NCBI GenBank assembly: GCA_030424865.1
Contig: JAUHVR010000018.1
Span: 1-64,000, forward strand
DNA: 64,000 nt
Source: Alphaproteobacteria bacterium
GTDB lineage: Bacteria; Pseudomonadota; Alphaproteobacteria; Rhodobacterales; Rhodobacteraceae
Reading direction: 5' to 3'
This document shows positions 26,444 through 34,409 of this stretch, piece by piece; position 1 is the first letter of the stretch, and every line of letters begins with the position of its first letter. A program made the translations under genes and the position numbers. The notes beneath the pieces are model-generated. The model did no database searches, was not told the DNA's origin, and saw nothing but the letters and a program-made list of their open reading frames with translations.

Positions 26444-26734
26444 ATGAGTGATGTAGTGACCGCCGCTGTGGCCGCCCTGTCGGAACGACTGGGCGGTGAA
26501 GGCTTTGACGGTTCGGCAAAGTTCGAGATCGAGGGCGAAGGCGCCATCGTGATCGACGCCGAAGGCGTGCGCGCCAGTGACGACGACGCAGATGTGACCC
26601 TCTCTGCGGATGCCGACACCTTTCAGGACATTCTCGAAGGCGAGTTGAACGCAACCGCAGCCTTCATGAGTGGCAAACTGAAAGTGGACGGAGACATGGG
26701 TCTTGCCATGAAACTAGGTACGGTCCTGAGCTGA
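26444..26734 (+). CDS. SCP2 sterol-binding domain protein
   Basis: 96 aa consisting of one SCP2 domain: FEIEGEGAIVIDAEGVRASD in the first half, then VTLSADADTFQDILEGELNA and FMSGKLKVDGDMGLAMKL at the end. The family binds lipids or acyl-CoA in a hydrophobic tunnel. It overlaps the hydrolase gene by 1 bp (TGATG), so the two may act on a shared lipid substrate (inference). Confidence 0.92.
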   Translation: MSDVVTAAVAALSERLGGEGFDGSAKFEIEGEGAIVIDAEGVRASDDDADVTLSADADTFQDILEGELNATAAFMSGKLKVDGDMGLAMKLGTVLS

Positions 26735-27702
26735 TGTTGGAAAGCGCCCCGTTCTTTGCAGATTTTGCCGATGCACCGGCCGGATCCAAAGCCTATTGGT
26801 TGAACACAAAGGACGGGCTGCGCATCCGGGTGGCGCATTTTCCTGCGGAAGAGGCCAAGGGAACCATCCTGATGTTCCCCGGCCGCACGGAGTACGTGGA
26901 AAAATACGGCCGCACGGCCCTGGATTTCGCGGAACGCGGTTACGCGATGATCGCCATCGACTGGCGCGGCCAGGGATTGGCCGACCGGATGACGCGCAAC
27001 ACGCGCGTTGGGCATGTCGAAGAATTTACCGACTACCAGCACGACGTGGCGTCCATGCTGGACGCGGCCCGCGCGCTGGACCTGCCCGAACCCTATCACC
27101 TGATCGCCCATTCCATGGGCGGCGGCATCGGGCTGCGGGCCGTCATGGAAGGGCTGCCAGTGGCCTCGGCCATGTTCTCTGGTCCGATGTGGGGGATCCA
27201 TATCTCAACACTGATGCGCCCTGCCGCCTGGGCCATCAGCTGGAGCGGCAAGCGGCTTGGCTTTGGGGATCGGATGGCACCGCTCACCAGCTCTGCCAAC
27301 TACGTGATCGCCGAGCCTTTCGAAGACAACACCCTGACCACCGACCCCGAGATGTTTGCCTATATGCGGCGACAGATGATCGAACAGCCGGCACTTCAGC
27401 TGGGCGGCCCGACCCTGCGCTGGCTGCACGAAGCGCTGGCGGAAACCCAGGCGCTGGCGCGCCTGCCCTCTCCCGATTTGCCGTGCCTCACGGTGTTTGG
27501 CAGCAATGAACGGATCGTCGACATAGAACGCATCCGCAGCCGCATGGCCGTCTGGCCCAAAGGCGAGTTGTGGGAGGTGGACGGTCTGGAACACGAAGTC
27601 CTGATGGAATCACCCCAAATCCGCGGGGAAATCACCGACCGCGCGACAGCATTTTTTGATGCGGCGGCCCGGACTCCGGCCAAAACGCGACTGACCGCCT
27701 GA
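26734..27702 (+). CDS. alpha/beta hydrolase (lysophospholipase-like)
   Basis: 322 aa. It has the fold of serine hydrolase_4/monoacylglycerol-lipase-like proteins: ILMFPGRTEYVEKYGRTALD near the oxyanion region, DWRGQGLADR, the nucleophile elbow AHSMGGGIGLRA, a late acid region (FGSNERIVDI) and the catalytic His in LEHEVLMES. It is translationally coupled to the SCP2 gene. The substrate is probably a lysophospholipid or monoglyceride, which cannot be fixed from sequence. Confidence 0.9.
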   Translation: MLESAPFFADFADAPAGSKAYWLNTKDGLRIRVAHFPAEEAKGTILMFPGRTEYVEKYGRTALDFAERGYAMIAIDWRGQGLADRMTRNTRVGHVEEFTDYQHDVASMLDAARALDLPEPYHLIAHSMGGGIGLRAVMEGLPVASAMFSGPMWGIHISTLMRPAAWAISWSGKRLGFGDRMAPLTSSANYVIAEPFEDNTLTTDPEMFAYMRRQMIEQPALQLGGPTLRWLHEALAETQALARLPSPDLPCLTVFGSNERIVDIERIRSRMAVWPKGELWEVDGLEHEVLMESPQIRGEITDRATAFFDAAARTPAKTRLTA

Positions 27703-27798
27703 CCGGCATTCCCTGAAATCCGCGTGACCGTGTGTGCGTGCCCTTGGCGGCGCGCGACGGGCGGCATATGTCTTGGGAAATTCGACACAGGAGTTCCC

Positions 27799-29610
27799 AT
27801 GACCCAGACCCGGTTTTTCGACGCCAACGCCAGCCACGGAGCCGACGGGCTGGGCGACATGCCCGAATGGGACCTGACCGATCTGTATGCCGCAACCGAC
27901 GCCCCCGAAGTGGCGCGGGATCTGGAGTGGCTTGAAACCGAATGCGCCGGCTTTGCCGCCGACTACGAAGGCAAGCTGGGCGAGCTGGACGCCACAGGCT
28001 TCCTGACTTGCGTGCAGCGGCATGAAAAGATCGAGAATGTCTCGGGGCGGCTGATGTCCTTTGCTGGCCTGCGTTACTATCAGCTGACCACCGACGGCGA
28101 GCGCACCAAATTCCTGAGCGATACGCAGGAACAGATCACCAATTTCACCACGCCTTTGGTGTTTTTCACGCTGGAACTGAACCGTCTGGACGACAGCGTT
28201 CTGGACGGTCATTTCGCCGCCAACGCCGATCTGGCGCGTTACAAGCCGGTCTTTGACCGCATCCGCGCGATGAAGCCGTATCAGCTGTCCGACGAGCTGG
28301 AGAAATTCCTGCACGACCTCGGCGTGGTGGGCGACGCATGGGAGCGGCTCTTTGATGAAACCATTGCGGGCCTGACCTTCACCATCGACGGGGAAGAGCG
28401 CAACATCGAAGGCACGCTGAACCTGCTGACCGAGCAGGACCGCGACCAGCGGGAAAAGGCCGCGCGCGAACTGGCGCGGGTCTTTGGCGAGAACATCCGC
28501 ACCTTTGCCCGTGTGCACAACACGCAGGCCAAAGAGAAAGAAATCCTCGATCGCTGGCGCGGCATGCCCAGCCCTCAGACCGGGCGACACCTGTCGAACC
28601 ATGTCGAACCCGAGGTCGTCGAGGCCCTGCGCAACGCGGTGGTGAACGCCTATCCGCGCCTCAGCCACCGGTATTACGAGCTCAAGCGCAAGTGGCTTGG
28701 GCTGGACCGTATGGAAGTCTGGGACCGCAACGCGCCGCTGCCGATGGAAAGCACCCGCACCGTGGGCTGGGACGAGGCCCGCGATGTGGTGATGACCGCC
28801 TACAACGCCTTTGACCCCCGTATGGGAGAGATTGCCGATCCGTTCTTTACCAAAGGATGGATTGATGCGGCGGTGAAACCCGGCAAGGCGCCGGGCGCCT
28901 TTGCGCATCCCACGGTGACCAATGTGCACCCCTACGTGATGCTGAACTACCTTGGCAAACCGCGGGATGTGATGACGCTGGCCCACGAACTGGGGCACGG
29001 CGTGCACCAGGTGCTGGCCGCCGAGCAGGGTGAAATGCTGTCGTCTACACCCCTGACACTGGCCGAAACCGCAAGCGTCTTTGGCGAGATGCTGACCTTC
29101 CGCAAGATGCTGGACGGCGCGGCGGATGACGCCGAACGCAAGGTCCTGCTGGCGGGCAAGGTCGAGGACATGATCAACACGGTCGTCCGCCAGATCGCGT
29201 TCTATGACTTCGAATGCAAACTGCACGACGCCCGCCGGGGCGGAGAGCTGACCCCTGACGACATCAACGCGCTGTGGATGTCGGTGCAGGCCGAAAGCCT
29301 TGGGCCAGCGTTTGATTTCATGGAAGGGTACGAAACCTTCTGGTCCTACATCCCGCACTTCGTGCACTCGCCCTTCTACGTCTACGCCTACGCCTTTGGC
29401 GACGGGCTGGTGAACGCGCTTTACGCGGTCTACGAGGCCGAGCCCGAGGGCTTTCAGGACAAGTACTTCGACATGCTGAAAGCGGGCGGATCCAAGCACC
29501 ACAAAGAGCTGCTTGCGCCCTTTGGGCTGGATGCCAGCGACCCCAGCTTCTGGGACAAGGGCCTGAGCATGATCGAAGGCTTCATCGACCAGCTCGAAGC
29601 GATGGAATAG
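27799..29610 (+). CDS. pepF: M3 family oligoendopeptidase F
   Basis: 603 aa cytoplasmic zinc metallopeptidase that cuts short peptides. The zinc motif HEXXH is seen in LAHELGHGVHQVLA near residue 395, and the downstream Glu ligand lies in TPLTLAETASVFGEM. The length fits PepF. AGGAG precedes the ATG at 27799; upstream codons in frame lack a binding site. It is convergent with the next hydrolase gene, leaving only 3 bp between the stops. Confidence 0.94.
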   Translation: MTQTRFFDANASHGADGLGDMPEWDLTDLYAATDAPEVARDLEWLETECAGFAADYEGKLGELDATGFLTCVQRHEKIENVSGRLMSFAGLRYYQLTTDGERTKFLSDTQEQITNFTTPLVFFTLELNRLDDSVLDGHFAANADLARYKPVFDRIRAMKPYQLSDELEKFLHDLGVVGDAWERLFDETIAGLTFTIDGEERNIEGTLNLLTEQDRDQREKAARELARVFGENIRTFARVHNTQAKEKEILDRWRGMPSPQTGRHLSNHVEPEVVEALRNAVVNAYPRLSHRYYELKRKWLGLDRMEVWDRNAPLPMESTRTVGWDEARDVVMTAYNAFDPRMGEIADPFFTKGWIDAAVKPGKAPGAFAHPTVTNVHPYVMLNYLGKPRDVMTLAHELGHGVHQVLAAEQGEMLSSTPLTLAETASVFGEMLTFRKMLDGAADDAERKVLLAGKVEDMINTVVRQIAFYDFECKLHDARRGGELTPDDINALWMSVQAESLGPAFDFMEGYETFWSYIPHFVHSPFYVYAYAFGDGLVNALYAVYEAEPEGFQDKYFDMLKAGGSKHHKELLAPFGLDASDPSFWDKGLSMIEGFIDQLEAME

Positions 29611-29613
29611 GCC

Positions 29614-30327
29614 TCAGCTTGCCTGCGCAAGTGGCGCGTGGAGCCAGTTGCGCAGCAGTTCCGTGACCTGCTCGGGTTGCTCCAACGTCGGCCAATGGCC
29701 GGCGTTTTCCACGACATGCAGGGTGCCGCAGGCCGCCAGGTCGACCATCGAGACGTGTCGTTTGACCGTGCAGACCCGATCCTGATCCCCGCAGATCACC
29801 GACAGGGGAACCTTGCTGCGCCGCAAAAGGGCCTGCTGATCCCGTCTTCGTTGCAGTGCGCGGGACTGTCGTTCGAACACCCCGGCCCCCAAGGACAGGG
29901 CCATGTCCCGCAAGTTCTGCTGCACCGCAATGCGTCTGGGGCCGGCAGCCAGACCGCCAGCCTGATGTATCTCGTCCATGACCGCGGCCAGTCGCCCGGC
30001 CCTGGCACCGATGATCTGCGGCTCTCGCGCTGCCGCGATCTGGGGCGGCTCGGGCAGCGGGTGCGTGCTCATCAGCGCCAGACGCGTAAGGCGACCCCCG
30101 CCCCGTTGCAGAACTTCCATCGCGACCAGCCCGCCGAGCCCGTGCCCCACCAGGGCAAACCGGTCCGGCGCGGCGGCGAGCACGTGTTGCGCCATGGTCT
30201 CGATCCGGTCGTGCAAGGTCAATGGAACGGTGATCAGCGCCGTCTCGTGCGCCAGCGCGGCAATCTGCGGTGCAAACAGACGTTGGTCCGACATGAAGCC
30301 GGGCAAAAGAACCAAAGGATCGGTCAT
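29614..30327 (-). CDS. alpha/beta hydrolase-fold protein with Ser-to-Gly at nucleophile elbow
   Basis: 237 aa. The fold is clear: LVLLPGFMSDQRLFAPQIAA at the oxyanion strand, LSVICGDQDRVC before the acid, and ENAGHWPTLEQPEQV with the catalytic His position. The nucleophile elbow reads LVGHGLGGLVAM, so the expected serine (GHSMGG in close relatives) is glycine; the codon is GGG. It is therefore probably a non-hydrolytic relative or uses other chemistry. The start at MTDPLVLL was chosen because homologous hydrolases begin near the first strand; the ribosome binding site is weak. Confidence 0.75.
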   Translation of the reverse strand: MTDPLVLLPGFMSDQRLFAPQIAALAHETALITVPLTLHDRIETMAQHVLAAAPDRFALVGHGLGGLVAMEVLQRGGGRLTRLALMSTHPLPEPPQIAAAREPQIIGARAGRLAAVMDEIHQAGGLAAGPRRIAVQQNLRDMALSLGAGVFERQSRALQRRRDQQALLRRSKVPLSVICGDQDRVCTVKRHVSMVDLAACGTLHVVENAGHWPTLEQPEQVTELLRNWLHAPLAQAS

Positions 30328-30475
30328 CAGGAAAACGCCACTTGGAAAAATCACCCGAATTGCGGGTGGCCACATCAATAGAAGGGTAAGCTACAAGCCA
30401 ATGCCTAAAAAGAACAGCTGGCAAAGTCATTGCCGAAACCCGCACCTGTGCCAATGAATTGCGCAGATTTCCGGG

Positions 30476-31084
30476 TCAAGGATGCACGACGCCGCGATAT
30501 GGCGGAAAATCCGCATACCGCGCTTGTCGGATCCCGGGGGCCTCGTCCGGCTCGGCACCGGGGCGCAAAAGACACCCCCGCGGACGGATGTAGCTGTCGA
30601 TCCGCCGCTGCGGCACGGGCCGCCAGGTGATGTTGAAGGCGCAAAGCTTGGGAAAGAACCAGATCTCGGAATAGTTCAGGTGATCGTGCATCCACCAGGC
30701 CAGATCGCGCCAATCGCGCCCCTGATCGTAGCGGTCGGCAAACCAGGGGATCACCACCGAGGCCCCGGCCACCGGAACATCAGGCAAGTCCCAGATGTGG
30801 CATTCCAGCGGATAGTCATTGCGCGCACAATTGAGCTTTTGTTCATTGCCAAACCGGTTCAACTCGGCCGACCGAAACCCCGAGCGGACAAAGATCCGGC
30901 CAAAGGTTTCCTGCAGCGGGTCCAGCAGTGTTTCGCAAAACGCGCGCCCGCGTGCGATCGCCAGATCGGGATCATCGGGGATGTTCTGCACCCTGTGGAA
31001 ATTGCCGATCTCGGAATACAGAAACTCGCGCATCCAGAAATGCTTGCTCAGCCGCACCCGGCCCAGCGTTTCCAGGCTCCACAT
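30476..31084 (-). CDS. peptidase M15-like protein with atypical metal motif
   Basis: 202 aa. The N-terminal half follows the Peptidase_M15_3 pattern (LSKHFWMREFLYSEIGNFHR, then FCETLLDPLQETFGRIFVRS and GFRSAELNRFGNEQKL). The expected SxHxxGxAxD zinc motif is replaced by LECHIWDLPD, with His and Asp only three residues apart. A late YSEIWFFPKLCAFNITW resembles the third ligand region. It could be a degenerate carboxypeptidase/endolysin-like protein or one with altered metal binding. The ATG at 31084 is preferred over an upstream TTG. It lies 14 bp after the glyoxalase-family gene. Confidence 0.6.
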   Translation of the reverse strand: MWSLETLGRVRLSKHFWMREFLYSEIGNFHRVQNIPDDPDLAIARGRAFCETLLDPLQETFGRIFVRSGFRSAELNRFGNEQKLNCARNDYPLECHIWDLPDVPVAGASVVIPWFADRYDQGRDWRDLAWWMHDHLNYSEIWFFPKLCAFNITWRPVPQRRIDSYIRPRGCLLRPGAEPDEAPGIRQARYADFPPYRGVVHP

Positions 31085-31098
31085 GGAGCCCGGGCGTC

Positions 31099-31527
31099 TC
31101 AATACCCGCCCCAGCGGAACGCGCCGTCGGGCCCCAATTTCGAGAACGGGTTGTGCGCCACCTCCCAGATGTGCCCATCGGGATCGGCGAAATAGCCCGA
31201 GTAGCCACCCCAGAACACCTTTTGCGCAGGTTTCAGAATCTTGGCTCCCGCCGCCTTGGCCTGCGCCATCACCTCGTCCACCGCGTCCGGCGTATCGACA
31301 TTGTGCGCCAGGGTCATCGCCCCGCGTCCCAGCGCGTCGACCGGCAGATCAAACTCCCTGGCCAGCGCCTCGATCGGATAAAGCCCCAGCACCTGCCCCA
31401 GCAGGTCAAAGGCGACAATCCCTTCTTCCGGCGTCTGCACACGGGCCCAGCCAAAGGCCTCGTAAAACCGGGCCGAGACCTCCAGGTCCTGCACGCCGAG
31501 TGTGATAAGACTGATGCGCCTGTCCAT
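31099..31527 (-). CDS. VOC-family (glyoxalase/bleomycin-resistance fold) protein
   Basis: 142 aa. One vicinal-oxygen-chelate unit pair is visible: ISLITLGVQDLEVSARFYEA at the N-terminus, then GGYSGYFADPDGHIWEVAHN at the C-terminus, with the usual acidic and His metal-ligand positions. The substrate is unknown. The ATG is at 31527. It is the first gene of a short leftward pair with the M15-like gene. Confidence 0.9.
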   Translation of the reverse strand: MDRRISLITLGVQDLEVSARFYEAFGWARVQTPEEGIVAFDLLGQVLGLYPIEALAREFDLPVDALGRGAMTLAHNVDTPDAVDEVMAQAKAAGAKILKPAQKVFWGGYSGYFADPDGHIWEVAHNPFSKLGPDGAFRWGGY

Positions 31528-31585
31528 CTGGGGTCCTCATGGATCAATAATATCTTGGAACATTAAGAGAACATTCAAAATCGCA

Positions 31586-32182
31586 CTACGATTCGTTTCG
31601 CCCCGTCTCAGGGAAGTTATCCAGATCCGTCCAATCCTGAACCAGCTGCCATTCCGGGATCCTGACCTGCAAAACAAACCCGCCGCTGCCCGGCGGTTGA
31701 TCGTGCGACCGGTCAATCGGTTGCCGCAGCACATGCGCACGGAACAAGGCCCCGACCCCGCCATGTGCGACAACCATCACATTGCCTTGGGGCGCAGATC
31801 TCACCACGTCGCAGACAGCCGCGACAATCCGCGCCTGCGCATCCACCGCAGGTTCCCACCCCCGGACCGAGGCCTCGGGATTGGCAAAGAAGGCATCCGC
31901 CATGGCTTCGAAGGCGTCCATGGGCAGATAGCCCGTGGCCGACCGGTCATTCTCGCCCAGCGCGGCGCGGGTCTCGAACCCCATGCCCCAGACCGCCGCC
32001 ATCTCTTCCGCACCGTCCCTGGCCTTTTGTTCATCGCTCGCAAAAAGGGCAGTTGGCGGAACAACCCGTTCGGCAAACCGGCGATGCCGGGCTCGCCCCC
32101 GGTCCGACAGGCCCCACTCGGGCACCGGCACCTTTGGGTCGATGACCACATCTGCGTGGGTCACAAACCACAGCGTGCTCAC
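31586..32182 (-). CDS. histidine phosphatase family protein (RHG replaced by THA)
   Basis: 198 aa. The start is GTG at 32182, overlapping the upstream stop as GTGA. The N-terminal strand STLWFVTHADVVIDPKVPVP carries THA where phosphoglycerate-mutase-like phosphatases have RHG. The second catalytic His lies in NVMVVAHGGVGALFRAH. The phospho-histidine is retained, but the arginine that binds phosphate is not. Similar THP/THA variants occur in Rhodobacteraceae, as far as I recall. The substrate is unknown. It is coupled to an alpha/beta hydrolase. Confidence 0.82.
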   Translation of the reverse strand: MSTLWFVTHADVVIDPKVPVPEWGLSDRGRARHRRFAERVVPPTALFASDEQKARDGAEEMAAVWGMGFETRAALGENDRSATGYLPMDAFEAMADAFFANPEASVRGWEPAVDAQARIVAAVCDVVRSAPQGNVMVVAHGGVGALFRAHVLRQPIDRSHDQPPGSGGFVLQVRIPEWQLVQDWTDLDNFPETGRNES

Positions 32183-32919
32183 CCGCCGACCTCGACAACC
32201 ATCTCTTCGATCAGCCGCAGGCAGTCCGGTTCCGAAAACCGGTGACCCACGCCTTTGACCAGCGTCAGCCTCAGATCCGGGCACTCCAGATGATCCAACA
32301 GCGCCAAGGCCCGGTCGCGGGTCACTGCCGTGTCCTCGGTCCCCTGCAAAAGCCGCACAGGGCAAGCCAGCACCAACGGCGTCCGCAGGACCAAGTGGTT
32401 GCGCCCGTCCTCGATCAATTTGCGGGTGATGATGTAATCCTCGCCATAGTCCGATGGCAGCGCCACCTGACCGTCGGACAGGATCGTCTCGCGCTGCGCC
32501 TCGCTGAAATCCGCCCAGAACCCGTCCTCGGTGAAATCCGGCGCTGCCGCGATGCCGACGAACCCCGTGATCCCGCTCAACCTCTGGCTCAGGATCAACC
32601 CGATCCATCCCCCCATGGACGACCCCACGAGCACCCGATCGCCCAAAGCCACCGATTCGATCACCGCCTGTGCATCCGCCGCCCAATCGCCGATGCAGCC
32701 CTCTTCAAAGACCCCCTCCGACTGCCCGTGACCCGAATAATCCAGCCGCAGAAAGGCCCGCCCGCACGCCGCGGCCCAGGCTTCCAAGTGCACGGCCTTG
32801 GTGCCGTCCATGTCGGACTTGTAGCCCGACAGGAACACCACACAAGGTCCCGCGCCCGGCGTGTGAACATAGGCCAGGCGCCGCCCCTCCGGCCCCTCAA
32901 GATACTGAACGTCCGCCAT
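32179..32919 (-). CDS. alpha/beta hydrolase
   Basis: 246 aa. Visible motifs are VVFLSGYKSDMDGTKA in the first strand, LRLDYSGHGQSEG, the nucleophile elbow LVGSSMGGWIGL, the acid region LLQGTEDTAV and the His in VKGVGHRFSEPD. The pattern resembles short hydrolases near palmitoyl-protein thioesterase ABHD10-like enzymes, so an ester or thioester substrate is likely (inference). GAGAGGAAAA precedes the ATG at 32919. It overlaps the following phosphatase by four bases. Confidence 0.88.
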   Translation of the reverse strand: MADVQYLEGPEGRRLAYVHTPGAGPCVVFLSGYKSDMDGTKAVHLEAWAAACGRAFLRLDYSGHGQSEGVFEEGCIGDWAADAQAVIESVALGDRVLVGSSMGGWIGLILSQRLSGITGFVGIAAAPDFTEDGFWADFSEAQRETILSDGQVALPSDYGEDYIITRKLIEDGRNHLVLRTPLVLACPVRLLQGTEDTAVTRDRALALLDHLECPDLRLTLVKGVGHRFSEPDCLRLIEEMVVEVGG

Positions 32920-32985
32920 TTTTCCTCTCGACAAAACTGCCCGCCCAGCATGCCCGAGCCATGCCCCAAAGCCAATCCGCCCCCG

Positions 32986-33033
32986 TTTCTTTTTGCCAGA
33001 AATATCCCGGGGGTTTTGGGGGCAGCGCCCCCA
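32986..33033 (+). repeat. dispersed intergenic repeat, copy 1
   Basis: The segment reads TTTCTTTTTGCCAGAAATAT, then CCCGGGGGTTTTGGGGGC and AGCGCCCCCA, ending in a GC hairpin. A related element lies at 55720-55763 in the same orientation, also in a divergent gap. I recall elements of this type being frequent between Rhodobacteraceae genes; function is unknown. Confidence 0.5.
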
Positions 33034-33064
33034 ATGCGCAGCATCCCTGGCTCCCCACAATTAA

Positions 33065-33103
33065 GTTACCCTATTGTCACGTGACAATAAAGTAACATAT
33101 AAT
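33065..33103 (+). promoter_or_regulatory. palindromic operator and promoter of ArsR-START gene
   Basis: An 18-bp perfect palindrome, TATTGTCACGTGACAATA (33072-33089), sits inside outer arms GTTAC (33065) and GTAAC (33092). The -35 TTGTCA (33074-33079) lies within the palindrome and an exact TATAAT (33098-33103) lies 18 bp downstream. Transcription would begin at or within a base or two of the ATG at 33110, giving a leaderless message. Autorepression by the ArsR domain is inferred. Confidence 0.75.
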
Positions 33104-33109
33104 CCTCAC

Positions 33110-33871
33110 ATGGACGCGATCTTCAAAGCCCTCAACGACCCTGCCCGCCGCGCGCTGCTCGACAGTCTGCGCGGCAAGGACGGGCAGACACTGACCGAAT
33201 TGGAAGAGCAGCTCGAGATGAGCCGGTTCGGGGTGATGAAGCATCTCAAGGTGCTCGAGGACGCCCATCTCATCGTCACGTGCAAGAAGGGGCGGTTCAA
33301 ATACCACTATCTGAACGCCCTGCCCCTGCAGGAGGTGATTGATCGTTGGATCCATCCCTTCCTGAAACCCCAGGCCCAGGCGCTGACCTCGCTCAAAGCA
33401 ACACTTGAAGGACTTTCCATGACCGACAAACCTGACCTGATGATGTCGACCTACATCAACTGCACCCACGACGCGCTTTGGGAGGCCCTGACCAAGGGCG
33501 ACCTGATCGCGCAGTACCACTTCAGCTGTGACACCGTGCGCGGGAACTACGAAAACCCCGGCGATACCGTGGATTACATGTTCTCGCATGACCCCGAGGC
33601 TGTGATGCTGTCGAACCGGGTGATCTCGATCGATCCCAAGACCCGCATCGAAATGCTGTTCGCGCCCAGCTGGGGCGAAGACGAAACACCCTCGCGCTGT
33701 GTCTATCTGGTCGAGCCGACCTCTTCGGGTATGAAACTGACGGTCGAGCACTACGACCTGCCCGCCTCGCAGCCCAATATCGCTGACGGCTGGACCCGGT
33801 TCATTGCCGGTCTCAAGACCTTCATGGAAACCGGCGAGACACACCGCTTCCGCATGGGAGAGATGGCATGA
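33110..33871 (+). CDS. ArsR-type HTH fused to SRPBCC/AHSA1 (START-like) domain
   Basis: 253 aa. Residues 1-95 are an ArsR winged helix (MDAIFKALNDPARRALLDSL, then LEEQLEMSRFGVMKHLKVLE), without the cysteines of metal-sensing ArsR proteins. Residues 105-245 form an AHSA1/SRPBCC hydrophobic-ligand domain (YINCTHDALWEALTKGDLIA, then GWTRFIAGLKTFMETGE). The protein probably senses a small hydrophobic ligand and represses its own operon from the palindrome upstream. No Shine-Dalgarno is present, in agreement with a leaderless transcript. It overlaps the MAPEG gene by ATGA. Confidence 0.9.
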   Translation: MDAIFKALNDPARRALLDSLRGKDGQTLTELEEQLEMSRFGVMKHLKVLEDAHLIVTCKKGRFKYHYLNALPLQEVIDRWIHPFLKPQAQALTSLKATLEGLSMTDKPDLMMSTYINCTHDALWEALTKGDLIAQYHFSCDTVRGNYENPGDTVDYMFSHDPEAVMLSNRVISIDPKTRIEMLFAPSWGEDETPSRCVYLVEPTSSGMKLTVEHYDLPASQPNIADGWTRFIAGLKTFMETGETHRFRMGEMA

Positions 33872-34266
33872 CGACCGAGCTGACCTATCTGACCCTCTCG
33901 GCCATTCTCGCGGCCTCGCTCTGGATGCCCTACATCATTGGTGCCGCGCGAACCAACCTGCCCGTTCCTGCGGATGCCCGCCCACAGGACCCCACCTCTG
34001 CCGTGCCCTGGGTTCATCGGGCCTTTCGCGCTCATCTGAACATGCTGGAACAATTCCTGCCCTTTGCGGTGGTGATCGTCATCGCCCACCTCGCTGGCGT
34101 CTCGAACGGTGTGACGGTCTGGGGATCGATCCTGTTCTTCTGGATCCGCATCGCCCATGCCGTATGGATGATCGGAGGCTTTCCGGTTCTGCCCGGTCGC
34201 CCGCTGATATTCTCGGCCGGCTGGCTCTGCATTCTGGCCATCGCGGTCAGCCTGCTCTTGGCCTGA
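33868..34266 (+). CDS. MAPEG family membrane protein
   Basis: 132 aa with four membrane segments, the size and layout of the MAPEG family (glutathione-S-transferase-like or eicosanoid-type membrane proteins). Recognisable stretches are PWVHRAFRAHLNMLEQFLPF and ILFFWIRIAHAVWMIGG. The bacterial substrate is unknown. It is co-transcribed with the ArsR-START regulator, so its level probably responds to that regulator's ligand. Confidence 0.88.
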   Translation: MTTELTYLTLSAILAASLWMPYIIGAARTNLPVPADARPQDPTSAVPWVHRAFRAHLNMLEQFLPFAVVIVIAHLAGVSNGVTVWGSILFFWIRIAHAVWMIGGFPVLPGRPLIFSAGWLCILAIAVSLLLA

Positions 34267-34409
34267 TGCAGGCGTCATGCCCGGGCGTGACAGCGGCGCC
34301 CGGGTGCATGTCCGCTTGACAGCCTCGCCCGCCCCGGTCAAAAGCCCCGCGAACCATACCCGCAACCGGGCGTTCCGTGGGCGCCAAACTGACGAGGAGC
34401 ATCAGGCCG

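Noticed and set aside
27610-29502. 630-codon minus-strand frame opposite the oligoendopeptidase
   Set aside because: It is a GC-driven mirror of a complete pepF gene with HEXXH; its composition is typical of antisense frames.
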